A DNA stretch of 64,000 nucleotides from Reyranella massiliensis 521 (GCF_000312425.1 NZ_HE997181.1:71002-135001); one strand, 5' to 3'. Numbered from the stretch's first letter, positions 1 to 9,381 are shown. Made by a program: numbers and translations. The notes: a model not told the origin generated them from the sequence alone.

Positions 1-1
1 C

Positions 2-2659
2 GCCGACATCAACGGCTCGCCTCTCAAGCTCGATCTTGCTGTCGGCCCCAAGGGCAGCAGCGGACACAATGCGGAGGTCACTCTGCAGGCGGGAGGGGGC
101 AAGCTCTCGTTCCGGGGAACGCTGAGCGAACTCGGACCGACGGCGCAGATTGCCGGTATTGCTTCCGTGGCGACCGATTCCCTCACGGGCTTCGTCGGCA
201 CGCTGGTCAAGCTTGCCGGACAGCCCGAGCCGGCATTGCCGCCGTTGCTCGCGGGCAGGTTCGTTTTCGACGGCGCCGTCGAGGCGTCGCAAACTGCCTT
301 TGCCGCCAAGGACTTCAAGATGACGCTGGGCCAGGACAGCGGTTCGGGTTCGTTCGCGGTAGCTCTGAAGCCAACGCTGGCCGTCGACGGCAAAATCGCC
401 ATCCCCAAGCTCGATCTCGACAAGTGGATGGCAGCCGTTGCGCGTCCTGCGGCACCGCCAGCCACGCCGCCTGCCAACCCGCCGCCAGCCGCCAACCGGC
501 CGGCCGCTGCTCCCGCCCTGTCCGGCGGCAGCATGCTGGGCAACGTTACGGCCAAGCTTGCCCTCGATATCGGCGAGATCGTCTACAATAAGAAGACTAT
601 CCGTAACGCGGTGGTCGAACTCGATGCACGCGGCGGTGCCGTCGCCGTACCGAAGCTTTCCGCCACCCTGCCGGGCGACATGGTCCTGCAGGCCAGGTCG
701 ACCATGACGGGCGATGCGGCGAAGCCGAATGTCACCGGCGAGTTCAGCCTCGTCGGGCCGAAGCTGCGCGAGACGTTGAGCTGGCTCGAAGTCGACATGG
801 CGTCGGTGCCTGCCTCCAAGCTGCAGAAGCTCAGCCTCAAGGGGCGCATGGCGTCCTCGGGCGGCAACGTGCAGGTGAGCGACGCGGTCTTCGAACTCGA
901 CGATCTCAAGGGCAATGGCGGTGTCGTGGTGACATTCGGCGTGCCGCTGTCGATCGTGACCAGCCTCAACATCGACACGCTCGATCTCGACTCCTTCCTG
1001 GTGCCGGCGGCGGCACAGAAGCCCGCAGCATCGGCGCCGGCTGCGTCGGCGCCTGCACCATCGGCACGGCAGCCCGCCGCCGGCCCCTCGATCGGGCTCA
1101 AGGCCAAGGTGGCCAAGCTCGTCTACAACAAGGAGACGATCCAGGGCGTCGATGTCGACGTGGCGTTGCAAGGAAGCACGCTGCGGCTGAACGACGTCAA
1201 GGTCGGCAATATCGGCGGCGGCAGGTTCGCCGTACGCGGCACGGTGGCGAACTATTCGGCGCCGCAGCCGCGGCCCGACATCGCGTTCAATTTCGAAGCC
1301 CCCGACATGGGCCGCGTGCTCAAGGTCGTGGGCGCTTCCGGTCCGTCGGACCTCGGTGCGGTCAGTGCGAGTGGCGGGATCGCCGGCACGATCGAACAAC
1401 TCACGCTGCGCGAACTCACTGTCAATGCCGCGGGCCAGAACGTGAAGGCGAGCGGCACGCTGGCGCTGCCGGGGGCAGCGAAGGGCGCGCCGCAATCAGC
1501 CGCCTACAAGGGCTCCGTCGTGCTGAACGGTCAGGCGATTGAAGGGACGATCGATGCCAGGCTGACCGGCAAGCCGGTCATCACCGCCGACCTGCGCGCC
1601 AATGCGCTCGATCTCGACAAGCTCGGGGGCGGCGGTGGCGGTGGAACGGCCGCACGTGCCCCGGCGCGCGGCCAGCGGGCCGCGGCTGCCAAGCCGATCG
1701 ATACAGCGCCGCTGCGTTCGGTCGATGGCTCGTTGAAGCTGTCGGCCGGCACGCTGACCAGCGGGTCGCTGCGCATCGGCAATGCCGATCTCGCAGCGAC
1801 GCTGAAGGACGGCGTTCTGACGGTGCAGCACTTCAAGGGTGGACTCTATGGCGGTTCGCTGGCTTTGGCCGGCACCGTCAATGGCAGCCAGCCAGCGCTT
1901 GCCCTGGATTTCAAGGGCGACGCCAACAACCTGATCATCGGCGAGATGCTGCGCAGCACCTCGGGCAGCAATCAGTTCGGTGGCGCCGTCAAGGTGACGA
2001 TCGACGGCAAGCTCAATGCCAACGGCATCTCGATGCGTGCCGGCGGCACCACGGCAGACCAGATCAGGGCTTCGATGGCAGGCGGCACGCAGCTCAGCGG
2101 CCATGTCTTCGTCGGCGCCGACAAGACCCTGCAGATTCTGGGCACTGCGGCCACGGGCGCGGCCAGCGGCGTCATCGATCAGACGCTGGGCAACTTGCTG
2201 GGCGCGGTGGGCCAGAAAGGCGGCGTGGGCGTCGGCAATCTTCTCAATGCCATCTCCCTGGTGTTGAACCGATTCGTGAACCACGACAGCCCGATCGCCG
2301 GTCAGCTTTCCATTGCCGGCGGCGTCGTCACCGACAAGGGGCTGACGGTGCAGGGCAATCGCGCGACGGCGCGGATCTCGACCCGGACGAACCTCGGCAA
2401 CTCGACGACCGACACCACGATCAACTTCATCATCGCCGAAGATCCATCGGCGCCGTACCTGATCACCACCGCGCGCGGCTCGACCTCGTCGCCGTCGCTC
2501 AACGTGGTGCGCGGCACCGCCAAGGATCCGCCGGGCATGGCCAGCACCTTGCCGGGCGCGCCGAACGTCCTTCCGGGCGGCCAGCAGCAACAGCAGCAAC
2601 AGCAGCCGTCGCGTTCGCCGATCCCGAACATTCCCCTTCCCAACATTTTCGGCCGCTGA
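2..2659 (+). CDS. AsmA family protein, C-terminal part (cut by window start)
   Basis: The reading frame is open from base 2, so the N-terminus lies outside the window; about 885 residues are visible. The sequence alternates beta-rich segments of the type LDLDSFLVP and LRLNDVKVG with Ala/Pro-rich linkers (about 445-510 and 1010-1085), a glycine run near 1627-1645 and eight consecutive glutamines (2582-2605) just before a Pro-rich tail ending in FGR. This pattern is typical of AsmA-like proteins, large periplasmic or inner-membrane-anchored proteins of the bridge-like lipid-transfer superfamily that influence outer-membrane assembly. The membrane anchor expected at the N-terminus cannot be seen here. 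The next gene starts 9 bases downstream, so they are probably cotranscribed. Confidence 0.75.
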   Translation, partial: ADINGSPLKLDLAVGPKGSSGHNAEVTLQAGGGKLSFRGTLSELGPTAQIAGIASVATDSLTGFVGTLVKLAGQPEPALPPLLAGRFVFDGAVEASQTAFAAKDFKMTLGQDSGSGSFAVALKPTLAVDGKIAIPKLDLDKWMAAVARPAAPPATPPANPPPAANRPAAAPALSGGSMLGNVTAKLALDIGEIVYNKKTIRNAVVELDARGGAVAVPKLSATLPGDMVLQARSTMTGDAAKPNVTGEFSLVGPKLRETLSWLEVDMASVPASKLQKLSLKGRMASSGGNVQVSDAVFELDDLKGNGGVVVTFGVPLSIVTSLNIDTLDLDSFLVPAAAQKPAASAPAASAPAPSARQPAAGPSIGLKAKVAKLVYNKETIQGVDVDVALQGSTLRLNDVKVGNIGGGRFAVRGTVANYSAPQPRPDIAFNFEAPDMGRVLKVVGASGPSDLGAVSASGGIAGTIEQLTLRELTVNAAGQNVKASGTLALPGAAKGAPQSAAYKGSVVLNGQAIEGTIDARLTGKPVITADLRANALDLDKLGGGGGGGTAARAPARGQRAAAAKPIDTAPLRSVDGSLKLSAGTLTSGSLRIGNADLAATLKDGVLTVQHFKGGLYGGSLALAGTVNGSQPALALDFKGDANNLIIGEMLRSTSGSNQFGGAVKVTIDGKLNANGISMRAGGTTADQIRASMAGGTQLSGHVFVGADKTLQILGTAATGAASGVIDQTLGNLLGAVGQKGGVGVGNLLNAISLVLNRFVNHDSPIAGQLSIAGGVVTDKGLTVQGNRATARISTRTNLGNSTTDTTINFIIAEDPSAPYLITTARGSTSSPSLNVVRGTAKDPPGMASTLPGAPNVLPGGQQQQQQQQPSRSPIPNIPLPNIFGR

Positions 2660-2668
2660 GGAGTTGAA

Positions 2669-3499
2669 GTGCTCGATCGTCTCAAGACCGTGCTCAAGGC
2701 ACGGTTCGGTACAGCGCCCGCACTCGACGAAGCCCCCAAGGGAGTCGATGTGCTGGCAGAGATGGCCAATCGCCGCGTCGTGCGGCGCTACTCCGACAAG
2801 CCGATTGATCCGGCCCTGCTGGAGACGCTTTGCGCCGTGGCCCTGTCGGCGCCCTCCAAGAGCGATCTGCAGCAGGCCGACATCGTGGTCGTCACCGACA
2901 AGGCGCAGCGCGAGAAGCTCCAGGCGCTGATCCCGGAAAATCCCTGGGCCGCCGCCGGTCCGGCCCTCCTGGTGTTCTGCGGCAACAACCGTCGCCATCG
3001 GCTGATGTTCGAATGGCGGGGCCGGCCCTTCGTGAACGACTATCTCGATCCGTTCTTCAATGCGGCGGTCGATGCCGGCATCGTGCTGGCGACCTTCATC
3101 GCGGCCGCCGACCGGGTCGGCCTCGGCACCTGCCCGATCAGCCAGATCCGCAACCAGGCTGCCAAGGTTTCGGAGGTGCTGGGCCTGCCGCAGCATGTGT
3201 TTCCCGTGGCCGGGCTGGGGATTGGCTGGCCGTCCTTCGAGGGGGTGATGAGCCCGCGCCTTGGCCTCGACGTGTCGATTCATCGCGACCGCTACGACGA
3301 GACCGGCCTTCGCGAAAAGGTCGCGGCCTACGACCAAAGGCGTAACGAGACCCAGCCCTACAAGAGCCAGCGCTTCGTCGACAAGTTCGGCGAGGACCCG
3401 GCCTATGGCTGGTCGGAGGACAAGGCTCGGCAATATTCGGTACAGGAGCGCGCCGATTTCGGCGCATTCGTGCGCGCCAAGGGCTTCAAGCTCGACTGA
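2669..3499 (+). CDS. nitroreductase family protein
   Basis: A 276-residue protein of the nitroreductase-like flavoprotein fold. The N-terminal segment RRVVRRYSDKPID and the following ALSAPSKSDLQ match the FMN-phosphate-binding start of the family, and VGLGTCPISQIRN and GLGIGWPS match the later core motifs. These proteins use FMN and NAD(P)H to reduce nitro compounds, quinones or similar substrates; the real substrate cannot be told. The GTG start at 2669 is supported by GAGGAG six bases upstream, overlapping the stop of the AsmA gene. It runs about 60 residues past the usual core, with a charged C-terminus of unknown role. Confidence 0.85.
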   Translation: MLDRLKTVLKARFGTAPALDEAPKGVDVLAEMANRRVVRRYSDKPIDPALLETLCAVALSAPSKSDLQQADIVVVTDKAQREKLQALIPENPWAAAGPALLVFCGNNRRHRLMFEWRGRPFVNDYLDPFFNAAVDAGIVLATFIAAADRVGLGTCPISQIRNQAAKVSEVLGLPQHVFPVAGLGIGWPSFEGVMSPRLGLDVSIHRDRYDETGLREKVAAYDQRRNETQPYKSQRFVDKFGEDPAYGWSEDKARQYSVQERADFGAFVRAKGFKLD

Positions 3500-3501
3500 T
3501 A

Positions 3502-3720
3502 TTAGCCTCGCTGCTTCTTCAACTCTTCGAGCACGTAGAGGCGGAGCGCGCTCGACAGGTTTCCGGCCTCGGGCGTTCCGCGGGCGTGGTCGATTTCGGC
3601 CACCAGCGCATTGAGGGAGAGGCCGCGGGCACGGGCGATCGCGGAAAGTTCAGCCCAGAAGGCATCTTCCAGGGAGATGCTGGTCCGGTGGCCGTCGATA
3701 GTGACCGAGCGTTTATGCAT
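3502..3720 (-). CDS. ribbon-helix-helix domain protein
   Basis: A 72-residue protein beginning MHKRSVTIDGHRTSISLE. The pattern of a short basic beta strand followed by EDAFWAELSAIARARGLSLNALV matches the small ribbon-helix-helix proteins (RHH_4 type) common in alphaproteobacteria, which bind DNA as dimers through the strand. A longer upstream extension is open in this frame but would run through typA, so I place the start at the ATG at 3720. It is divergent from typA with about 100 bases between and converges on the nitroreductase gene with two bases between their stops. The target is unknown. Confidence 0.8.
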   Translation of the reverse strand: MHKRSVTIDGHRTSISLEDAFWAELSAIARARGLSLNALVAEIDHARGTPEAGNLSSALRLYVLEELKKQRG

Positions 3721-3761
3721 GTCCGGACTGTGACAGCGGCAAGTCGCCCCCTCAACCCGCC

Positions 3762-3790
3762 TTGCCGCCGTCACAGAGCGTGCGTATAAG
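3762..3790 (+). promoter_or_regulatory. sigma-70-type promoter for typA
   Basis: TTGCCG (3762-3767), a 17-base spacer, and TATAAG (3785-3790) give a good housekeeping promoter, placing transcription start near 3797, about 27 bases before the typA ATG. Confidence 0.5.
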
Positions 3791-3823
3791 CGCCGCCAAC
3801 CAACCCCTCCGGACAAACATTTT

Positions 3824-5653
3824 ATGGAAATCCGTAACGTCGCGATCATCGCGCACGTCGACCATGGCAAGACCACACTGGTCGACTGCCTGCTGAAGCA
3901 AAGCGGCACCTTCCGCGAGAACCAGCAGGTCGCCGAGCGTGTCATGGACTCCAACGATCTCGAGCGCGAGCGCGGGATCACCATCCTCGCCAAGGCGACC
4001 TCGGTCGAGTGGCGTGGGACGCGCATCAACATCGTCGACACGCCCGGCCACGCCGACTTCGGCGGTGAAGTCGAGCGCATCCTGTCGATGGTCGATGGCG
4101 TGGTCCTGCTGGTCGACGCGGCCGAAGGGCCGCTGCCGCAGACCAAGTTCGTGCTGGGCAAGGCGCTGCGCCTCGGCCTGAAGCCGATCGTCCTCATCAA
4201 CAAGGTCGACCGCTCCGACGCCCGCGCCCACGAGGTGCATGACGAGGTGTTCGACCTGTTCTCGGCACTCGAAGCCAGCGATGAGCAGCTCGACTTCCCG
4301 ACGCTCTTCGCCTCGGCCCGCCAGGGCTGGGCCGCGACCTCGCTGGAGGCCGAGCATACGGACATGACGCCGTTGTTCGAGCTCCTGGTGAATCACGTGC
4401 CGGCGCCGAAGGTCGATCCCGATCCCGCGTTCCGCATGCTGGTGACGACACTCGAGGCCGACAACTTCCTCGGCCGCATCCTGACGGGCCGCATCCTGTC
4501 GGGCTCGATCAAGCCCAACACGATGGTCAAGGCGCTCGGCCGCGACGGTAAGGAACTCGAGCAGACCCGCATCTCGCGCATCCTGGCGTTCCGCGGCCTC
4601 GAGCGCGTGGCGCTCGAGTCGGCCGAGGCCGGGGACATCATCGCCGTTGCCGGCATGAAGGTCGCCACCGTGGCCGACACGCTCGGCGATCTGACGATCG
4701 CCGAGCCGATCACCTCTCAGCCGATCGATCCGCCGACACTGGCGATGACCTTCTCGGTCAACGACTCGCCGCTCGCCGGCACCGAAGGCGACAAGGTCAC
4801 GACCCGCATGATTCGCGCGCGTTTGATGCGCGAAGCCGAGGGCAATGTCGCGATCCGCGTCAGCGACACCGAGAACGCCGACTCCTACGAAGTCGCCGGT
4901 CGCGGCGAATTGCAGCTCGGCGTGCTGATCGAGACGATGCGCCGTGAAGGCTTCGAGCTCGCCGTCGGCCGTCCGCGCGTGCTGTTCCAGACCGACCCGG
5001 TCACGGGCCAGCGCCAGGAACCGATCGAGGAAGTCGTGATCGACGTCGACGACGCCTATACCGGCGTCGTCGTCGAGCAGATCTCGCTGCGCAAGGGCGA
5101 GCTGCAGGACATGCGCCCCTCGGGCGCCGGCAAGACCCGCCTCGTGTTCTACGCCCCGTCGCGCGGCCTGATCGGTTATCACGGCGAGTTCCTGACCGAC
5201 ACGCGCGGCACCGGCGTGATGAACCGCCTGTTCCACGAGTACGGCCCCTATCGCGGCCCGATCGCCGGCCGCCGCAACGGTGCGCTGATCGCCAACGCCG
5301 CGGGCAACGCGGTGATGTACGCGATGTGGAACCTCGAGGATCGCGGCCCGATGTTCATCGAGCCGGGCGTGCCCGTTTACATGGGCATGGTGATCGGCGA
5401 GCACAGCCGCGGCAACGACCTCGAAGTGAACGTCCTGAAGGGCAAGCAGCTCACCAACATCCGCGCTGCGGGCAAGGACGAGGCGGTTCGCCTCACGCCG
5501 CCGCGCAAGATGTCGCTCGAGCAGGCAATCGCCTATATTGAAGAGGACGAACTCGTCGAGATCACCCCGAAATCGATCCGGCTGCGCAAGCGCTTCCTCA
5601 ACGCCGAGGATCGCAAGCGCGCCAAGAAGCAGGCTGCCGCGGCGGCCGAGTAA
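3824..5653 (+). CDS. typA: translational GTPase BipA/TypA
   Basis: A 609-residue ribosome-binding GTPase of the EF-G family, the normal length for BipA. GTPase motifs are all present: AHVDHGKTT (G1, about residue 10), ERGITI (G2), DTPGHADF (G3) and NKVDR (G4). After domain II come the BipA-specific parts, including GRGELQLGVLIETMRREGFE and the C-terminal segment YHGEFLTDTRGTG. BipA acts on the ribosome, helping 50S subunit assembly and growth under cold or stress. The ATG at 3824 gives the conserved start MEIRNVAIIAHVDHGKT. A small DUF6481-like gene follows after 26 bases and is probably in the same transcript. Confidence 0.97.
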   Translation: MEIRNVAIIAHVDHGKTTLVDCLLKQSGTFRENQQVAERVMDSNDLERERGITILAKATSVEWRGTRINIVDTPGHADFGGEVERILSMVDGVVLLVDAAEGPLPQTKFVLGKALRLGLKPIVLINKVDRSDARAHEVHDEVFDLFSALEASDEQLDFPTLFASARQGWAATSLEAEHTDMTPLFELLVNHVPAPKVDPDPAFRMLVTTLEADNFLGRILTGRILSGSIKPNTMVKALGRDGKELEQTRISRILAFRGLERVALESAEAGDIIAVAGMKVATVADTLGDLTIAEPITSQPIDPPTLAMTFSVNDSPLAGTEGDKVTTRMIRARLMREAEGNVAIRVSDTENADSYEVAGRGELQLGVLIETMRREGFELAVGRPRVLFQTDPVTGQRQEPIEEVVIDVDDAYTGVVVEQISLRKGELQDMRPSGAGKTRLVFYAPSRGLIGYHGEFLTDTRGTGVMNRLFHEYGPYRGPIAGRRNGALIANAAGNAVMYAMWNLEDRGPMFIEPGVPVYMGMVIGEHSRGNDLEVNVLKGKQLTNIRAAGKDEAVRLTPPRKMSLEQAIAYIEEDELVEITPKSIRLRKRFLNAEDRKRAKKQAAAAAE

Positions 5654-5679
5654 GACAACTAGAGGAACAAGAGCGGAAG

Positions 5680-6063
5680 ATGAGCGGTAGGAACGTTGAT
5701 TTCGGCGACCGTCTGGCAACAGCGGCCGCGGCCAAGCAGGCCTTGCTCGAGAAGGCGCGGGCGAAAGCCAACGATCCGGAACTCGCCAAGAAACAGGCCG
5801 AACGTGCCGCGATCGCCGCGGCTCGCGAGGCTCGCGAGGCCGAACGCCGCGCCGCAAAGAAGGCCGAAGAAGACCGGATCGCCGCTGAGCGCGAGGCGGC
5901 TCGACTTGCTGCCGAGGCCGCTGCTGCGGCGGCTGAAGAGGCCGCACGACTGGAGCGGGAAGCCCGGCGTGCTGCGAAGCCTGTGCTGACCGAAGCCGAA
6001 CAGAAGGCGGCCCGCGACGCCCGCTACGCTGCGCGCAAGGCCCGCAAGAACAAGAAGAGGTAA
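5680..6063 (+). CDS. small Ala/Glu/Arg-rich DUF6481-type protein
   Basis: A 127-residue protein almost entirely of Ala, Glu, Arg and Lys, predicted as one long charged helix or coiled coil (residues 15-125), after a short start MSGRNVDFGDRL. The start and composition match the DUF6481 family of alphaproteobacteria, for which I know no function. It has no signal peptide or membrane segment and ends in a strongly basic RKARKNKKR, which would suit RNA or ribosome contact. It lies 26 bases after typA on the same strand, with a RBS-like GAGCGGAAG before the ATG. The ribosomal link is inference from context only. Confidence 0.75.
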   Translation: MSGRNVDFGDRLATAAAAKQALLEKARAKANDPELAKKQAERAAIAAAREAREAERRAAKKAEEDRIAAEREAARLAAEAAAAAAEEAARLEREARRAAKPVLTEAEQKAARDARYAARKARKNKKR

Positions 6064-6083
6064 GTGGCTCCGCTGCGGAACGC

Positions 6084-6764
6084 CTAGAGCGTTCCGCCCG
6101 TAAGCGAGGCGCGCTGGCTGATCTCGATGTGATTGCCGTCGGGATCGCAGACGAAGGCATAGCGGACCGTATCGCCCAGCAGGCGGGGCTCGCCGCCCGA
6201 GGCGCCGCCGCGCGCCAGGATGCCGTCGTATTCGGCGAGGCAATCCCAGACCTGGACCGTCAGATAGCGGTAGCCGGGGCCTCGCCACTGGCCGACGCTC
6301 GGCTCCACCTTGCCGCGCTCGGCGACGACGATCAGCGAGTCGCCGCAGCGATAGCGGCCATCGCCCACGCGCTCGAACTGCATGGCTTCCGTCCAGAAGC
6401 GGTCGTGTTGCGCGGGGTCGTTCACCTTGAGCAGGATCGCGATGCCCTGCACGCCCTCGAAACCCTTGGGCACCAGCGTGACCTGGTTGCCGTCAGGATC
6501 GGCAAGCTTCTGCGGAGCGGTCAAACCTTCGCGCGCGATCTCGAGGCCGACAATGCCCGAGGGCGGCACGTCGGGGAGGGGCCCCCGCGCATGGTTCATC
6601 TTCAGGATGGAACCGTTCATGTGGTGGCGATGCTGCTGCATGCCGCCGCCCAGCTTGCCCATATGGTCGTAGGGCAGGCCGACGGTCTGCTGCCAGAAGG
6701 CGAGCTGACCGTCGCGATTGTTGGAGAAGAGGCCGATATCCAGGTGCTGCTTGGCGAGGTTCAT
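6084..6764 (-). CDS. VOC family (glyoxalase/dioxygenase fold) protein
   Basis: A 226-residue protein with two vicinal-oxygen-chelate modules. The first starts KQHLDIGLFSNNRDGQLAFW and ends LADPDGNQVTLVP; the second spans VQGIAILLKVNDPAQHDRFW to VCDPDGNHIEISQ. The repeated DPDGN-x-(V/I)-x-(L/I) ends are the hallmark of the fold. Metal ligands are likely among His8, the module-end Glu and neighbours. Such proteins include glyoxalases, extradiol dioxygenases and resistance proteins, so the substrate stays open. It lies 16 bases downstream of the fumarase gene on the same strand, which suggests cotranscription. Confidence 0.8.
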   Translation of the reverse strand: MNLAKQHLDIGLFSNNRDGQLAFWQQTVGLPYDHMGKLGGGMQQHRHHMNGSILKMNHARGPLPDVPPSGIVGLEIAREGLTAPQKLADPDGNQVTLVPKGFEGVQGIAILLKVNDPAQHDRFWTEAMQFERVGDGRYRCGDSLIVVAERGKVEPSVGQWRGPGYRYLTVQVWDCLAEYDGILARGGASGGEPRLLGDTVRYAFVCDPDGNHIEISQRASLTGGTL

Positions 6765-6780
6765 GCGCCAAGCATAACGC

Positions 6781-8397
6781 CTAAATCTTCAGTTCGCTGA
6801 AGAAGTCGTTGCCTTTGTCGTCGGTGACGATGAAGGCCGGGAAGTTCTCGACCTGGATGCGCCAGATCGCTTCCATGCCGAGCTCGGGATACTCCAGCAC
6901 CTCGACCTTCTTGATGCAGTTCTTGGCAAGGATGGCGGCCGGACCGCCGATCGAGCCGAGATAGAAGCCCTTGTGCTTCTTGCAGGCGTCGACGACCTGC
7001 TTGCTGCGGTTGCCCTTGGCCAGCATCACCATCGAGCCGCCATTGGCCTGCATCAGGTCGACGTAGGAATCCATGCGGCCGGCCGTGGTCGGGCCGAACG
7101 ATCCGGACGCCATGCCGTCGGGCGTCTTGGCAGGGCCCGCGTAGTAGACGGGGAACTGCTTGAAGTAGTCGGGCAGGCCTTCGCCGCGGTCGAGTCGCTC
7201 CTTGAGCTTCGCGTGCGCCGAGTCACGCGCGACGATCAGCGTGCCGGTCAGGTTGACGCGCGTCTTCACCGGATGCTTCGTCAGCACCGAGAGCGTGTGC
7301 GCCATGCCCTTGTTCAGGTCGACCGACACGACGTTGCCGGAGAGCTGCTGCGGCTCGACCTCGGGCAGGAAGTGCGCCGGATTGGTTTCGAGCTGTTCGA
7401 GGAAGATCCCGTCCTTGGTGATCTTGCCCAGCGCCTGGCGGTCGGCCGAGCAGGAGACGCCGATGCCGATCGGAACCGAGGCGCCGTGGCGGGCGATGCG
7501 GATCACTCGTACGTCGTGGCAGAAATACTTGCCGCCGAACTGCGCGCCGATGCCCATCTGGCGCGTCAGTTCCAGGACCTTCTGCTCCATCTCGCGGTCG
7601 CGGATGGCGACGCCCTTGTTGTTGCCCTCGCTCGGCAGGTCGTCGAGGTAGCGCGTCGAGGCGAGCTTCACCGTCTTGAGGTTCATCTCGGCCGAAGTGC
7701 CGCCGACCACGATGGCAAGGTGATAGGGCGGGCAGGCCGCGGTGCCGAGCGTGCGGATCTGCGTATCGAGGAACTTGAGCAGCGAGGCTTCGTTCAACAC
7801 CGCCGGCGTCTGCTGGTGCAGGTAGCTCTTGTTCGCAGAGCCGCCGCCCTTGGCGATGAACAGGAACTTGTAGGCATCGCCATCGGTCGCATAGATGTCG
7901 ATCTGCGCCGGCAGGTTGGTGCCGGTCTGCACTTCCTTGAACATCGAGATCGGCGAGACCTGGCTGTAACGCAGGTTGGTCTCGGTATAGGTCTTGTAGA
8001 CGCCCCTGGAGATCGCCTCCTCGTCGCCGCCGCCGGTCCACACCGCCTGGCCCTTCTTGCCCATGACGATGGCGGTGCCGGTGTCCTGGCACATTGGCAG
8101 GACGCCGCCGGCCGAAATGTTGGCGTTCTTCAGAAGCTCCAGAGCCACGTACTTGTCGTTGGGGGACGCCTCGGCATCGTCGAGGATGTTGCGGAGCTGC
8201 TGAAGATGTCCTGGGCGCAGCAGGTGGGAGATGTCGTGGAAGGCGGCCGCCGTCAGCGTGGTCAGAGCCTCGGGATCGACCGTCAGGACGTCGCGGCCGT
8301 TGAATTTCGCGGTACCGACGAAGTCGGAGGTGAGCTTTCGGTAGGAGGTCGTATCCGCGTGGCTGGGAAACATCTCCTGGAACTGAAATTCGGGCAT
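6781..8397 (-). CDS. fumA: class I fumarate hydratase (4Fe-4S)
   Basis: A 538-residue cytoplasmic enzyme that interconverts fumarate and malate in the TCA cycle. The three cluster cysteines are visible: Cys103 in PMCQDTGT, Cys222 in [13 protein letters not shown] and Cys316 in [10 protein letters not shown], spaced as in the Escherichia coli FumA enzyme (105, 224, 318). The N-terminal alpha domain and C-terminal beta domain ([17 protein letters not shown] segment, [13 protein letters not shown]) are both present in one chain. The length is normal for two-domain class I enzymes. It sits 64 bases downstream of sspB. The labile cluster makes the enzyme oxygen-sensitive. Confidence 0.95.
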   Translation of the reverse strand: MPEFQFQEMFPSHADTTSYRKLTSDFVGTAKFNGRDVLTVDPEALTTLTAAAFHDISHLLRPGHLQQLRNILDDAEASPNDKYVALELLKNANISAGGVLPMCQDTGTAIVMGKKGQAVWTGGGDEEAISRGVYKTYTETNLRYSQVSPISMFKEVQTGTNLPAQIDIYATDGDAYKFLFIAKGGGSANKSYLHQQTPAVLNEASLLKFLDTQIRTLGTAACPPYHLAIVVGGTSAEMNLKTVKLASTRYLDDLPSEGNNKGVAIRDREMEQKVLELTRQMGIGAQFGGKYFCHDVRVIRIARHGASVPIGIGVSCSADRQALGKITKDGIFLEQLETNPAHFLPEVEPQQLSGNVVSVDLNKGMAHTLSVLTKHPVKTRVNLTGTLIVARDSAHAKLKERLDRGEGLPDYFKQFPVYYAGPAKTPDGMASGSFGPTTAGRMDSYVDLMQANGGSMVMLAKGNRSKQVVDACKKHKGFYLGSIGGPAAILAKNCIKKVEVLEYPELGMEAIWRIQVENFPAFIVTDDKGNDFFSELKI

Positions 8398-8461
8398 GGC
8401 TCTCTCCTGGCGACCCTGTCGGGGCGCGCATTCCCTGCCGCAGCCGGGCCGCGGCGTCTAC

Positions 8462-9007
8462 CTACTTCTTTCGGAAGCTGTCGAGCTTGACGACCTTGGA
8501 GGCCGCATCCTCGGGCTTGGCGTCGGCCTCGGTGGCGCCGGTTTCCGGCTGCGCTTCCTGGTCGGCCAGGGGGGCAGCCTGCGGACGCTTCTCCGGTGTC
8601 GGCAGTGCCGTAGGGGCGGCCGCGGTGTCCTCCGGCTTGTCGCCCGCCGCCTTGTCGCGGCGGTCGAACTGCAGACCGAAGCGCACCGAGGGGTCGACAA
8701 AGGCCGACAACGCAGTGAACGGCACCTTTATGCGTTCCTGCTGCTTGTTGAAGCTCACCGTCACTTCAAACGAAGTGTCGCCGATGATCAGGTCCCAGTA
8801 CTGATGCTGGAGCACGATCGTCATTTCTTCGGGGTACTTGGCGCGCAAATACTCCGGCAGCTCGACACCGGGATCGGTGCTGCGGAAGCTGATGTAGAAG
8901 TGATGTGAGCCGGGCAGACCCTTCTCCGCCACTTGCGTCAGCACACTGCGCACAACGCTGCGCAGCGCATCGTCGACGAGAGCGTCGTAGTGAAAGCGAT
9001 CGTTCAT
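8462..9007 (-). CDS. sspB: SspB-type adaptor for ClpXP (binds ssrA-tagged proteins)
   Basis: An 181-residue protein whose first 110 residues match the alphaproteobacterial SspB family: MNDRFHYDALVDDALRSVVR, then SHHFYISFRSTDPGVELP and PEEMTIVLQHQYWDL. The core is followed by an acidic, Pro/Ala-rich flexible linker (about 120-165) and ends with VVKLDSFRKK, the typical tail that docks on the ClpX N-domain. SspB delivers proteins carrying the tmRNA tag to ClpXP for degradation. I chose the ATG at 9007 because family members start at MNDR; an upstream TTG at 9079 is open but unlikely. The gene directly follows ssrA on the same strand. Confidence 0.9.
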   Translation of the reverse strand: MNDRFHYDALVDDALRSVVRSVLTQVAEKGLPGSHHFYISFRSTDPGVELPEYLRAKYPEEMTIVLQHQYWDLIIGDTSFEVTVSFNKQQERIKVPFTALSAFVDPSVRFGLQFDRRDKAAGDKPEDTAAAPTALPTPEKRPQAAPLADQEAQPETGATEADAKPEDAASKVVKLDSFRKK

Positions 9008-9096
9008 GGCCTGTCGGAAAATTTCAGAAAAAGCATCGGCCCGCGTCGCGGGAGAGTCAACGATGCCAATAGCGGGCAAATGAGGAGAAGGAAAGT

Positions 9097-9375
9097 GGGG
9101 GGCTTCTGTTGCCCGGTGCCCCCCGGACCGCGCTTACGTCCGCTGTTTAGGCGGCAGCAGCGAGTGTAACGGTGTTATCGTTAGCACTTGTGAATGGCCC
9201 GTCACGGCGGAACCATACCGGGCAAAAACCGCGCCTTTACCACGCTCGTCGATCCTGGTTCGCCCCCATCGACTCCGCCCGAAGGCAGAGGGTAATGGTG
9301 GAGGCGCCGGGTACTGCCCCCGGGTCCGAAACGCTTATGCCACGCGGCGTTTATCGCCATAGTCGGTTTCCCGAC
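9097..9375 (-). ncRNA. ssrA: tmRNA, circularly permuted two-piece form
   Basis: Read on the minus strand, the acceptor piece comes first: a GTCGG-GAAA-CCGAC hairpin (9375-9362), a T-arm-like CCCGG-loop-CCCGG and the 3' end GCGCCTCCACCA (CCA at 9298-9296). After a short intervening loop the coding piece starts with GGGGGCGAACCAGGATCGAC (from 9267), whose first seven bases pair with CGCCTCC of the acceptor piece. The tag frame runs from GCT at 9185 to TAA at 9147 and encodes ANDNTVTLAAAA; with the alanine brought by the RNA the tag begins AANDN, as in other alphaproteobacteria. A GC hairpin (9124-9097) closes the gene. Ends are approximate. Confidence 0.93.
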
Positions 9376-9381
9376 AGTTCC

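Noticed and set aside
3752..6160. 802-codon open frame opposite typA
   Set aside because: Arg-rich, low-complexity composition typical of the antisense of a GC-rich gene; typA on the other strand is certain.
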